Source: DATAEY01 sp045805565
Lineage (GTDB): Bacteria; Actinomycetota; Thermoleophilia; Solirubrobacterales; Solirubrobacteraceae
Direction: 5' to 3'
Assembly: GCA_045805565.1 (NCBI GenBank)
Contig: JBJMKZ010000032.1
Span: 1 to 31,086, forward strand
DNA: 31,086 nt
Positions within the stretch are counted from its first letter, which is position 1. Each line of letters opens with the position of its first letter. The notes under the pieces are model-generated. The model was not told the origin of the DNA and did not search any database. It saw only the letters and a program-made list of their open reading frames with translations. The translations under genes and the position numbers were made by a program. Below are positions 8,022-14,596 of this stretch, piece after piece.

Positions 8022-8417
8022 CTAATCGGGGTCGAGCCCGCGCACCAGATCGTCCACGCGCGCGATGATCTCGTCGCGGATGGACCGCACCTCCTCGATC
8101 GGGCGACCACCGGGATCGGGCAGATCCCAGTCGAGGTAGCGCTTGCCCGGAACGTAAGGGCACTGGTCGCCACAGCCCATCGTGACCACCAGGTCCGCCC
8201 ACTCGGCCTGCTCGTAGGTCAGCCTCCGGGGGCCTCGGTCCGCGAGGTCGATCCCGACCTCACGCATCACCTCGACGACCTGCGAATGGACGCGGTCGGC
8301 CGGCGTGGTGCCGGCCGAAGCGGCCTGATGCCGCCCGCCGGCCGCCCGCTCGAACAGCGCCTGGCTCATCTGCGAGCGACCGGCGTTGTGCAGACAAACG
8401 AAGAGGACGCGGGCCAT
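8022..8417 (-). CDS. arsC: Arsenate reductase, low-molecular-weight phosphatase type
   Basis: This 131-aa protein has the phosphatase loop CLHNAGRS (Cys8 to Arg14, CX5R) directly at the N-terminus. A second Cys pair lies in MGCGDQCP (Cys82, Cys86), followed by GKRYLDWDLPDP. This is the arrangement of thioredoxin- or mycothiol-linked arsenate reductases, which reduce arsenate to arsenite. The length is usual for the family. No arsenite exporter or ArsR regulator is in the window, so it appears to be a stand-alone copy. ATG 8417 has AGGGGA about nine bases upstream. The upstream gap also carries the likely promoter of tRNA-Ala(TGC) on the other strand. Confidence 0.92.
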   Translation of the reverse strand: MARVLFVCLHNAGRSQMSQALFERAAGGRHQAASAGTTPADRVHSQVVEVMREVGIDLADRGPRRLTYEQAEWADLVVTMGCGDQCPYVPGKRYLDWDLPDPGGRPIEEVRSIRDEIIARVDDLVRGLDPD

Positions 8418-8452
8418 CGGGATCCCCTCATCATGGTGGCATCGCCACGCCC

Positions 8453-8458
8453 TAGACT
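8453..8458 (+). promoter_or_regulatory. Probable -10 box of tRNA-Ala(TGC)
   Basis: TAGACT ends nine bases before the tRNA 5' end. No convincing -35 was found at the expected distance. It is placed as a -10 only because of its position. Confidence 0.4.
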
Positions 8459-8467
8459 CGTACGCTA

Positions 8468-8540
8468 GGGGCCATAGCTCAGTTGGGAGAGCGTCTGGTT
8501 TGCAACCAGAAGGGCGCCGGTTCGAGTCCGGCTGGCTCCA
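8468..8540 (+). tRNA. tRNA-Ala (anticodon TGC)
   Basis: A 73-nt cloverleaf with acceptor stem GGGGCCA/TGGCTCC, again with the alanine G3:U70 pair. The D-arm is AGCTCAGTTGGGAGAGC. The anticodon stem TCTGG/CCAGA closes loop TTTGCAA with anticodon TGC. The T-arm GCCGG-TTCGAGT-CCGGC pairs perfectly. CCA is not encoded. It is the second alanine isoacceptor in the window, on the opposite strand and 6 kb from the first. Confidence 0.97.
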
Positions 8541-8581
8541 TCCCGTCGCGCCAGGCCGATGCGCCTTCGCTCACGCTTGGA

Positions 8582-9406
8582 CTAGACCCTGCGGTTGCGC
8601 CCCGGACCTCCCACGACGACGTTGAAGCCCGGGCCCCCCGACAGCAGGTCGTTCCCCAGTCCTCCGAACAAGCGGTCGTTGCCGAAGCCGCCGTACAGCC
8701 GATCGTCACCCAATCCGCCGTAGAGGCCGTCGCTCCCTAGGCCGCCGAGCAGCTTGTCGTTGCCCGCACCGCCATAGAGCCGGTCGTTGCCCCCGCCGCT
8801 GACCCGGGGGCTGCCGACGATGACGGGGAGCCGTACGTTTCTGGCCCGCCCGATAAAGAAGTCGTCGGGACCCGAGCCCCCGTAGTAGACGTCGTTGCCG
8901 GGACCGGGGAAGAAGTGGTTGGTGTCGTTGCCGGCACGGAGAGTGTCGTTGCCCGGGCCGTCGAATAGGTAGGTGGCAGTGATCCGCCCTGCGGGGTCGC
9001 TGATCACGCCATGGTCGTCCAGGTCGCCGAGACCGACGTAGAGCCTCTCGGACTGCGTGGGATCCAGCGCACACGTCACCGTGTGGATCGGATCTCCGGG
9101 GGGGCGCGTGCAGTGCTTTGGCGGCCCGAACGCGGTGGTCTGGTTGCGATAGCGGCGAATCGCCAAGCGGGCCGTGTCGTGGATCGTCACGGAGTTGCTG
9201 GCGTAGGTGATCGTCACTGAGTTCCTCTCCCCAGGGTCACCCCCGTACTCCGTCGAGTCCGGCGCGCTGTAGACCGCGCTGGCCTGCGCCGCCGGGGCAC
9301 CCAGCGCGACTGCCATGGCCGTCACCGCGAGAACAGCGCACCCGCGAAGCGCCGAGCGCCCGCGACGCCCCATGCCCCCCGACAACGCGAACCGCTCGTA
9401 TGTCAT
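8582..9406 (-). CDS. Secreted RTX-like calcium-binding repeat protein (paralog A)
   Basis: This 274-aa protein starts with an Arg-rich head and a hydrophobic segment (AVLAVTAMAVALGAPAAQASA), a classical Sec signal peptide cleaved near residue 43. Residues 45-140 form a domain with ERNSV, a DTARL motif and two Cys. From about 145 on come glycine/aspartate nonapeptides of the type GGxGNDxLxGG, at least nine in a row, which in known RTX proteins form a parallel beta-roll binding Ca2+. No protease or toxin domain and no C-terminal type I secretion signal is seen, so Sec export and a wall or matrix role are more likely. ATG 9406 has a strong GGAGGAGC site. The N-terminal domain matches that of the protein at 25279-25989, so the two are paralogs. 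Confidence 0.88.
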   Translation of the reverse strand: MTYERFALSGGMGRRGRSALRGCAVLAVTAMAVALGAPAAQASAVYSAPDSTEYGGDPGERNSVTITYASNSVTIHDTARLAIRRYRNQTTAFGPPKHCTRPPGDPIHTVTCALDPTQSERLYVGLGDLDDHGVISDPAGRITATYLFDGPGNDTLRAGNDTNHFFPGPGNDVYYGGSGPDDFFIGRARNVRLPVIVGSPRVSGGGNDRLYGGAGNDKLLGGLGSDGLYGGLGDDRLYGGFGNDRLFGGLGNDLLSGGPGFNVVVGGPGRNRRV

Positions 9407-9458
9407 AGCTCCTCCGAAACGATTGCTCTTCAGAGTTGGTGGCCGCCGTATGGGCGCA

Positions 9459-9487
9459 GCCTAATACGTGGGACAAGAGGCCGGCAA
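9459..9487 (-). promoter_or_regulatory. Promoter for RTX-like gene A
   Basis: On the reverse strand a TTGCCG (9487-9482) and TTAGGC (9464-9459) are separated by 17 bases. The start codon follows about 50 bases later, after a GGAGGAGC ribosome site. The boxes are imperfect but well spaced. Confidence 0.45.
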
Positions 9488-9502
9488 CCGCCGGTCCGAG
9501 AC

Positions 9503-9549
9503 GGGCTCGGCAAGATTCGAACCTAGATCACACCGCAATACGCGAGCCC
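9503..9549 (-). other. Truncated tRNA-like sequence
   Basis: The reverse strand shows a perfect 7-bp acceptor-like stem GGGCTCG/CGAGCCC. Just inside its 3' half is a T-arm-like segment with loop TTCGAAT and a weak, partly wobble-paired stem. Only 16 bases remain where the D-arm and anticodon arm should be. It may be the relic of a tRNA gene damaged by deletion or by integration of an element; it borders the low-GC accessory stretch. It is not a functional tRNA. Confidence 0.45.
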
Positions 9550-9555
9550 GCGATT

Positions 9556-9600
9556 CGCGTCTCGTCCGGGTTCGTCCAACGCCCGGTTTGCTCCATCGCC
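9556..9600. repeat. Accessory-region repeat, copy A
   Basis: This copy shares with the one at 12284-12331 a colinear set of blocks: CGCGTCTC, CCGG, then GTTCGT, CAACGCCCGGTT and TCGCC. With the third copy at 11229-11262 it shares TCGTCCAACGCCCGGT. All three lie in the same orientation and each is downstream of a minus-strand gene. The remainder of the 9407-9764 gap shows, besides the promoter and tRNA-like sequence, nothing I can name. Confidence 0.65.
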
Positions 9601-9764
9601 AAAGAACCCCGGCACTGGCAGGATTTCTTCGTATCGGATCATCCGGCAATGTGGCCGCGCTGCCACCCCGGGTCTCTGTGCTGCCAGACGCCAACCCAGA
9701 TCTGTGACCCCAGACACGCGGACTTGGTCAACGCGCAGCCGTGCGCCATCGACTACCAAGCGCC

Positions 9765-11060
9765 TCATGACGCGAACGGCCGGCTGCTGGTGCGAAAACG
9801 GGAAACCCCCTTGTCGTCGAAGACGCTAAGCGCGATTGTGAAGCGTCCAGTGATCGCCGGCAGTGGAACCCAGAAACTTGGCGCGAAGTCCTCGCAGCCC
9901 GAGGCGTGTGAGATCACGGTGTTGGCCATCCGTTGAAAGTCCCACAGGTAGGGCAGCTTCGGCGGTTGCTTGGTGTCGAACATCGACCAGAAGATCCGGG
10001 CGGGATGATCGGAGAAGCCACACAGCGTCACTCGGTAGCTGATGACCACACCGAGAGGATGTTTCTTGCCATCCGCCGCCAGGCTTGACTTGGTGTTCTG
10101 GAGAACCTTTAGCTCCTCGCGGATGAGGGCGAGCTTCTTGGCTTCCTCCACGGTCGGATTGCCGCTTGGGGACTGGTTGGCGGGTGCCTGAGCTGTCGTG
10201 GATGGGACACCCGAGTGAGAGGAAAGCGCACGAACGGTTTGTGGACGTATGCCGGCGCCCAGGGCACAGCTCTGGCTGGTCAGCTGTTGTGCGCATACCC
10301 GTCCGACAATCCAGGTGCTGGCGACCTGCCGAGTGAGCTTCGTCTGCTTCCTCCGGAGTTCGCCCGCGCTTTTACGCAGATCGCTCGCCGGCACGACATA
10401 GACAACCCCTTGACAGTGCGGCGCACCGCGAACCGGTGCGGGGGCGCTCGAGGTGGTCGACGTGGCGGTCGCCTGGGATCGTGCGCTCGTATCCTCAACG
10501 CACAGGCGCCCATTGGGGCTCGGGGCCGCCACGCCACGAGAGATGAGCGTCGTCGTAGGGGGCTGCGTCGCTGTCTGGCTCTGCGCCGACGGGGAGGCTG
10601 AGCTGCCCTCAGTTCCCGTCCCCGGTTGCTGTTCCTGTGTTGAGGAGGGCGGTGTGCCCGCACCCGAAGACGGCGCCGCCTCGCCCTGACCCGAAGGCGA
10701 GGGCGTCTCACTTTGGGCAGACAAAGCCGAGTCCGCAACGACTACGTTGGCTGCAAGCGCGGGGGTGGCGACCGCTGTGCTCCCCATCCCCTGCCCGGGG
10801 GCTTGGGCGGTAACCACCGTCTCCTGAGCGGTGAAGGCGTCGAGCGGAACCCCAACGCGGATGTCGAGCGCCTCAAGAGCCGCGCGCAGATTGGCTGGAG
10901 AAGATGAATGGGGCAGCAGGCCTCGCACCCCAGCCACGGCGCCGGTGATGACTACGACACCGCCGGCGACGGCAAGCACCTTCTTTCCCGCGGTGTCCAG
11001 CCGACTCCAAAATGAACGACGAGGCGTGGGAGCTTCGCGGCCAGATTCGCTATCGCTCAT
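9765..11060 (-). CDS. Single-pass membrane protein with Ser/Thr/Pro linker and orphan C-terminal domain
   Basis: This 431-aa protein has a cytoplasmic head of about 28 residues, one membrane segment (VLAVAGGVVVITGAVAG, about 29-45), a long Ser/Thr/Pro/Gln-rich linker with scattered Cys (to about residue 310), and a compact last domain of about 100 residues. That domain contains YRVTLCGFSDHPARIFWSMF, FWVPLP and a final SRFRTSSRPFA. It looks like a beta-sandwich ligand or adhesion domain outside the membrane; I recognise no named family. GC is about 55-60% in sampled lines against about 72% in core genes, and it is bounded by repeat copies A and B, suggesting acquisition. ATG 11060 has a GGGAGGA site eight bases upstream and its own promoter. 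Confidence 0.8.
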   Translation of the reverse strand: MSDSESGREAPTPRRSFWSRLDTAGKKVLAVAGGVVVITGAVAGVRGLLPHSSSPANLRAALEALDIRVGVPLDAFTAQETVVTAQAPGQGMGSTAVATPALAANVVVADSALSAQSETPSPSGQGEAAPSSGAGTPPSSTQEQQPGTGTEGSSASPSAQSQTATQPPTTTLISRGVAAPSPNGRLCVEDTSARSQATATSTTSSAPAPVRGAPHCQGVVYVVPASDLRKSAGELRRKQTKLTRQVASTWIVGRVCAQQLTSQSCALGAGIRPQTVRALSSHSGVPSTTAQAPANQSPSGNPTVEEAKKLALIREELKVLQNTKSSLAADGKKHPLGVVISYRVTLCGFSDHPARIFWSMFDTKQPPKLPYLWDFQRMANTVISHASGCEDFAPSFWVPLPAITGRFTIALSVFDDKGVSRFRTSSRPFAS

Positions 11061-11079
11061 TCGCCAGTCCTCCCGCCGA

Positions 11080-11109
11080 CAGGTAGCACACGTGGCGACG
11101 CGCGGTCAA
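11080..11109 (-). promoter_or_regulatory. Promoter of the 431-aa membrane protein gene
   Basis: On the reverse strand TTGACC (11109-11104) and TACCTG (11085-11080) are separated by 18 bases, with the start codon about 20 bases downstream after a GGGAGGA site. The -35 matches the sigma-70 type consensus in five of six positions. Confidence 0.6.
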
Positions 11110-11228
11110 GCGGAACCGACGTTACAGGTGCCCGTCTCCTCCCTCTCTAGCCCATGAGGCTGCGATAGTCGCAAGTAAGCATTCTCCTCCGGGCGCATAG
11201 GGTCAGATCCCGAAAGACCCGGACTTCG

Positions 11229-11262
11229 GCGGGTCGTCCAACGCCCGGTCTGGACCGCTAGC
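11229..11262. repeat. Accessory-region repeat, copy B
   Basis: It contains GGGTCGTCCAACGCCCGGT, the same core as copies A and C, between the methyltransferase gene and the membrane protein gene. A short hairpin at 11209-11233 (CCCGAA with TTCGGCGGG, one bulge) touches it and could end methyltransferase transcripts. Confidence 0.55.
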
Positions 11263-11320
11263 CAGGTCGCGTGAGTTGCAGCCGCAAACCCGACGTTCGA
11301 CCCGGTGTTGCATCGAAACG

Positions 11321-11962
11321 TCACCCGAAGTAGGCGTGGAAGCGAAAGGGCGCGTTTCCGTAGCCGGGTACCTCGCTGGTCCATGTCCGGGCTGGCTCAA
11401 AGAACGACCGGGGAAAATAGAGGTGGCGCTCCCGCTTCGATCCGCTGGTCTGCCGCATCGCCGCGGACTCCTCCTGGGCCGCAAGGTCGGGAATGTCCAT
11501 CACTAGCGCCACCGGTGCCGCGCGCAGAAATGCTTCGATGGCCCGTCGTGCGTAGCCGTAGTCTGGAAAATACTGGAAGACGCTATGGCAAAGGAGCGCG
11601 TCAGCCTCAAACGGAATGTCGATCGCCTCGGCGACCGCGAAGGTCGCCTCGGGGATTGCCGCCTTGGCATGCTCAATCAAAGCCGCTGAATAATCGATCC
11701 CCAAAAGCTCCAATCCGTCGTCCCTAAGGCACCAGAGAAGTGCGCCTGCCCCGCAGCCGACCTCGAGGAGACTCATCCCAGGCCGTAGCGCAAGCTCCGT
11801 GCGGACGACATTGACTACAGCCGCGCACCCCTCCGCGGGAAGGGCTCCAGCGCCGACGTCGAAGCCGTCCATGGCCAGGAGAGTTTCCAGGTCGTAACCA
11901 TCGCGTACTGGCGGCGAGCCCTTCCGCTCCCAGACTTGCCGCCAGGGGTACATCCCACCCAT
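11321..11962 (-). CDS. Class I SAM-dependent methyltransferase
   Basis: About 213 aa. The SAM-binding motif I is SLLEVGCGAGALLWCL, followed by ELLGIDYSAALIEHA (acidic residue at the end of strand 2) and a motif IV-like stretch ADALLCHSVFQYF. The head WERKGSPP and DGFD is seen in small cytosolic methyltransferases next to sugar or polyketide genes. The substrate cannot be told. The frame is open far upstream, but family likeness begins near MYPWRQVWERKG; I chose ATG 11962, with ATG 11953 and GTG 11965 as alternatives. GC is near 57% in a sampled line. It sits alone between repeat copies B and C, so it looks like accessory cargo. Confidence 0.8.
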   Translation of the reverse strand: MGGMYPWRQVWERKGSPPVRDGYDLETLLAMDGFDVGAGALPAEGCAAVVNVVRTELALRPGMSLLEVGCGAGALLWCLRDDGLELLGIDYSAALIEHAKAAIPEATFAVAEAIDIPFEADALLCHSVFQYFPDYGYARRAIEAFLRAAPVALVMDIPDLAAQEESAAMRQTSGSKRERHLYFPRSFFEPARTWTSEVPGYGNAPFRFHAYFG

Positions 11963-12079
11963 CACGTTGGCCCAACTCCGCCTCGAGGTGCCGGTGATAA
12001 ATCCAAGACGGTCCCGTTCGGCGACATTTCCGGCCTCGCCCGAGCCTCCCTCGAAGCGACCGGGTGTGCCAGTCCGTCT

Positions 12080-12262
12080 GAGCCGACGTTCGTAATCGTA
12101 GAGGGCGACTCGACGCTGCGAGAAGTCCTCCCGCGCGCCCTCATGAGGAGGGGCTCTCCGCCAGCGCGGCTGCAAGTGGGCGCGCGCTCGAGCTGGCCAG
12201 GCCGATTGGGCCCGACCTACTGGTCGTCGACGTCGGTCTCCCTGACGCCGACAGACGCGACC
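12080..12262 (+). pseudogene. Relic of a response-regulator receiver domain
   Basis: On the + strand PTFVIVEGDSTLREVLPRAL followed by MRRG reads as strand 1 and helix 1 of a receiver domain. A one-base shift in the G-run at 12150-12153 opens ALELARPIGPDLLVVDVGLP and DAD in the next frame, which is the helix 2 to strand 3 region with the phospho-acceptor Asp at 12229-12231. Family likeness then stops near 12262. The conserved Thr and Lys of the second half and any output domain are absent, and no start codon remains in frame. Repeat copy C begins about 20 bases later, so the gene was probably cut there. The 11963-12323 gap holds nothing else clear apart from the hairpin and repeat C. Confidence 0.7.
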
Positions 12263-12277
12263 GCGAAACGGCAGCCT

Positions 12278-12293
12278 GGGAGACGCGTCTCCC
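12278..12293 (-). terminator. Hairpin downstream of the Rpf-like gene
   Basis: A perfect 16-base palindrome, GGGAGACGCGTCTCCC, can form a 6-bp stem with a CGCG loop. It lies about 30 bases past the stop of the transglycosylase gene and overlaps repeat copy C. No U-tract is present. Confidence 0.5.
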
Positions 12294-12331
12294 GGCGGTT
12301 CGTGCAACGCCCGGTTGGGGCCACTATCGCC
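12284..12331. repeat. Accessory-region repeat, copy C
   Basis: It contains CGCGTCTC, CCGG, GGTTCGTGCAACGCCCGGTT and ATCGCC in the same order as copy A. It overlaps the last codons of the Rpf-like gene and truncates the response-regulator relic, marking the right edge of the low-GC stretch. Confidence 0.65.
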
Positions 12332-13361
12332 GCCCCGCGCAGACCCAGTTGGAGGCCCCGAGGCCGCCGTTCCAGAGCTGCCGCGCGATGCGGTCCTGCT
12401 CGGACTTGGGGGCGAGGTGGGCGGCAGGTCCCCGGCCGCCGGCGCCACGCCAGGTGGAGGGGATGATCTGGTAGTAGCCCGAGGCGCCGACCTGGTTGGG
12501 CCCCGTGTTGCGACCGCCGGACTCGCAGCTGACGATGCCCCAGGGGATCGCCCAGCCACCGGAAGCGCCGAGCGACCCCGCGTCCGCGTACTGCGCCTCG
12601 AGACTCGCCAGGCGGCGCTCGAGACGGGCGCGGGTGGCCGCCGTGGTGCGGAGCGCGGACTGGGCATCCGCGCGCGCCCGGCTGTATCCGGCCACCCTGC
12701 GGCCGAGCTCCAGCCGCGTGCTGACCACCTCGTTGCGCTGGTCGAGGATCGCGTCGGTGATGCGCTGCTGGCGCGCTTCGAGCACCGCGAGCCGATCGGC
12801 CGAGCGCTGGACGGCGTCGCGGGCGGCTCTGACCCCGATGATGACAACCTGGTCCTGCTGGTTGATGCGGCGCAGGAACTCGCCCCGCTCCAGCAGGTCG
12901 ATCCAACCGCGGGAGGTGAGGACCACCGTGACCAGGTCCGGCCTTCCCCCCTGGTACATCTGGATAAGCCGCCGGGCGAGCACGCGCCGGGAGTAAGCGA
13001 GCCGGGCGCGCAGGGCGGCGAGGCGGGCTCGCTCCAGGCGCAGCGCCTGCTGGACCCGCGCGAGCTGCGCCTCTTGGACTCGCAGGCTCGCCTGAAGCAC
13101 GTCCTCCCTGCGTCGCAGGACGGCGATGTCGCCGCCCAGGCGGCCGATCAGGTTGGAGAAACCGGCGACGCGACCGGCCAGCGCACGCTCGCGGGACTGC
13201 TGGGTCTCCAGCCGCGCCCGAGTGGACTCCACGCGGGAGGCCACCGCCTGGCCCGGATATGCCGCGGCGACGAGGCACGCAGCCAGCGCGGCCGCCGCAG
13301 CGGCCCTCGAGGCGGCGGCGAAGCGGCCGGGACCTGGGGGGCTGGACCGGATCTGGATCAT
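12324..13361 (-). CDS. Secreted coiled-coil protein with Rpf-like transglycosylase domain
   Basis: This 345-aa protein carries a signal peptide (about residues 15-42, Ala-rich, ending GQAVAS), a long coiled-coil of Leu/Ala/Arg/Gln heptads (about 43-260), and a C-terminal lysozyme-like domain. That domain has WGIVSCESGG, with the catalytic Glu next to Cys as in resuscitation-promoting factors, followed by GYYQIIPSTWRGAGG and a final WVCAG that supplies the partner Cys. It should cut glycan strands of peptidoglycan outside the cell; the coiled-coil may tether it to the wall or to a partner. ATG 13361 has no strong ribosome site and follows the riboswitch-like leader directly, so control could act on translation. 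Repeat copy C lies at its 3' end. Confidence 0.9.
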   Translation of the reverse strand: MIQIRSSPPGPGRFAAASRAAAAAALAACLVAAAYPGQAVASRVESTRARLETQQSRERALAGRVAGFSNLIGRLGGDIAVLRRREDVLQASLRVQEAQLARVQQALRLERARLAALRARLAYSRRVLARRLIQMYQGGRPDLVTVVLTSRGWIDLLERGEFLRRINQQDQVVIIGVRAARDAVQRSADRLAVLEARQQRITDAILDQRNEVVSTRLELGRRVAGYSRARADAQSALRTTAATRARLERRLASLEAQYADAGSLGASGGWAIPWGIVSCESGGRNTGPNQVGASGYYQIIPSTWRGAGGRGPAAHLAPKSEQDRIARQLWNGGLGASNWVCAGRR

Positions 13362-13370
13362 TCGGCTGGG

Positions 13371-13493
13371 CGCCGGCGGCTGAGCTGACGGGCTCTCGCG
13401 TCCGCGCGCGGTGGCGCGGCAGGCGCCGCTCGCTCCGGGAACGCCCTGCGTTCCCCCGCGTCCCCGCGTGACGGGGAGATCGGCGGCGGCGAC
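13371..13493 (-). promoter_or_regulatory. Probable c-di-AMP riboswitch (ydaO/yuaA class)
   Basis: The leader RNA of the Rpf-like gene ends with CCCGUCAGCUCAGCCGCC followed by GGCG. This closely follows the 3' signature of ydaO aptamers (CCGUCAGCUAACC, then GGCG). Further 5' it has CGCGGGGGAAC, like the conserved GGGGGA segment, and several stable stems. Length (about 120 nt) and position fit the class. In actinobacteria this riboswitch is known to precede rpf and other cell-wall hydrolase genes. The middle segment does not match the consensus cleanly, so a covariance-model search is the deciding test. Confidence 0.55.
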
Positions 13494-13522
13494 GCTAACA
13501 CAGCGCCCGCGGATTGCTCGAA
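13493..13522 (-). promoter_or_regulatory. Possible promoter of the Rpf-like gene
   Basis: On the reverse strand TTCGAG (13522-13517) and TTAGCG (13498-13493) are separated by 18 bases, preceded by TG. Transcription would begin near 13486, giving a leader of about 125 nt that covers most of the riboswitch-like element. Confidence 0.4.
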
Positions 13523-13619
13523 CCCCGCGCGGAGTTATGGCGACCAGCGTTCGCCGACCGGCTCACGTTCTCGACGCCGGTCCGGGCGCCGGTGGCGGCC
13601 CCGGCGCGGCTATGGTGCC

Positions 13620-13648
13620 ATCGGGCGGCAGCCGGTTCGCCGCCCGAT
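13620..13648 (+). promoter_or_regulatory. Leader hairpin upstream of the SDR gene
   Basis: A perfect 10-bp stem (ATCGGGCGGC with its complement) closes a 9-base loop. It begins just after a TATGGT box at 13611-13616, so it would sit at the very 5' end of the message, 30 bases before the start codon. It may stabilise the RNA or act as an operator. Confidence 0.5.
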
Positions 13649-13678
13649 CCACGATTCACCCGACCGAACGGAGCGCAG

Positions 13679-14497
13679 ATGAGCCTGCCCAGCCCGCAGT
13701 CCGAGGACACCGTGGTGATCACCGGCGCCTCCGCCGGGATCGGGACCGAGCTCGCCCGTCAGCTCGCGTCGCGGGGCCACAACGTCACGCTGGTCGCCCG
13801 CCGCGAGGACCGCCTGACCGAGCTGGCCGAGGAGCTGCGGCTGTCCAACGGGGTGGTCGCCGACATCCATCCCTGCGACCTGGGCGACGACACCGCCCGG
13901 GCGCGGCTGATCGAGACGGTGAAGGGTGGCGAACGGCAGGTGGCCGCGCTGTGCAACAACGCCGGCTACGGCTCGTTTGGGGCGTTCCACGAGCTCGAGC
14001 TGGGGGGAGAGGTCCGGATGGTGCGCCTCAACGTCCTCGCTCTGCACGAGCTGACCGGCAGCTTTCTCCCGCCAATGGTGGAGCGCGGCTCGGGCGCAGT
14101 CCTCAACGTCGCCTCGGTGGCGGCCTTCCAGCCGCTTCCCCACAACGCCACCTACGCGGCCACCAAGGCGTTCGTGCACTCCTTCTCGGAGGCGATCTCG
14201 GCCGAGCTGCACGGCACCGGCGTATCGGTCACCTCGCTGTGCCCGGGGCCGGTCGAGACCGAGTTCGGCGAGGTGGCCGGAATCGGAGAGCTCGAGTCCC
14301 GGATCCCGGAGTTCATCGCCCAGTCGGCCGCCGACGTCGCCCGTTCGGGCATCGAGGCGATGGTCAAGGGCAAGCGCTCGGTGTTCCCCGGCATGGCGCC
14401 GAGGGTGGCCGCGTTCAGCGGGCGGTTCGCCCCGCGCTCCGCGCTGCTGCCGGTGGCCGCGCGCGTCACCGACCGCGCGCTACGCGGTCGGCGGTAG
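13679..14497 (+). CDS. Short-chain dehydrogenase/reductase
   Basis: This 272-aa classical SDR has the cofactor loop TGASAGIG (residues 15-22), NNAG (93-96), catalytic Ser146, Tyr159 and Lys163 in YAATK, and a CPGPVETEF segment after strand 6. ARRED after strand 2 suggests NADP preference. It resembles the DltE/ketoacyl-reductase-like branch acting on lipophilic alcohols or ketones; the substrate is unknown. ATG 13679 has GGAG about five bases upstream and fits the family N-terminus; the frame is open further up but without likeness. It is divergent from the Rpf-like gene and ends just before a strong hairpin. Confidence 0.9.
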   Translation: MSLPSPQSEDTVVITGASAGIGTELARQLASRGHNVTLVARREDRLTELAEELRLSNGVVADIHPCDLGDDTARARLIETVKGGERQVAALCNNAGYGSFGAFHELELGGEVRMVRLNVLALHELTGSFLPPMVERGSGAVLNVASVAAFQPLPHNATYAATKAFVHSFSEAISAELHGTGVSVTSLCPGPVETEFGEVAGIGELESRIPEFIAQSAADVARSGIEAMVKGKRSVFPGMAPRVAAFSGRFAPRSALLPVAARVTDRALRGRR

Positions 14498-14499
14498 AA

Positions 14500-14536
14500 C
14501 CGGCGGCCGGGGGCGCGATCCGCGCCCGGCCGCCGG
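14500..14536. terminator. GC-rich hairpin terminator
   Basis: A 12-bp stem CCGGCGGCCGGG with its exact complement encloses an inner CGCG-ATC-CGCG hairpin. It starts three bases after the SDR stop and lies between convergent genes. No U-tract follows. Confidence 0.75.
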
Positions 14537-14596
14537 CTCGTGAAGCGTCGCCCTAGACCGGAGCGCCGCCGTTCGCCGTGCCGCAGACGTTCCCGA

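Noticed and set aside
8582..9406. RTX-like protein as a type I-secreted toxin
   Set aside because: It has a Sec signal peptide, no toxin or protease domain and no adjacent ABC exporter.
9556..12331. The three repeats as integron attC sites (reverse-strand GGGCGTTGGAC resembles the R' box GTTRRRY)
   Set aside because: No properly placed RYYYAAC partner exists for copy A, copy C has GTTGCAC, and copy B's partner does not give a folding attC stem. No integrase is in the window. A covariance-model search could reopen it.
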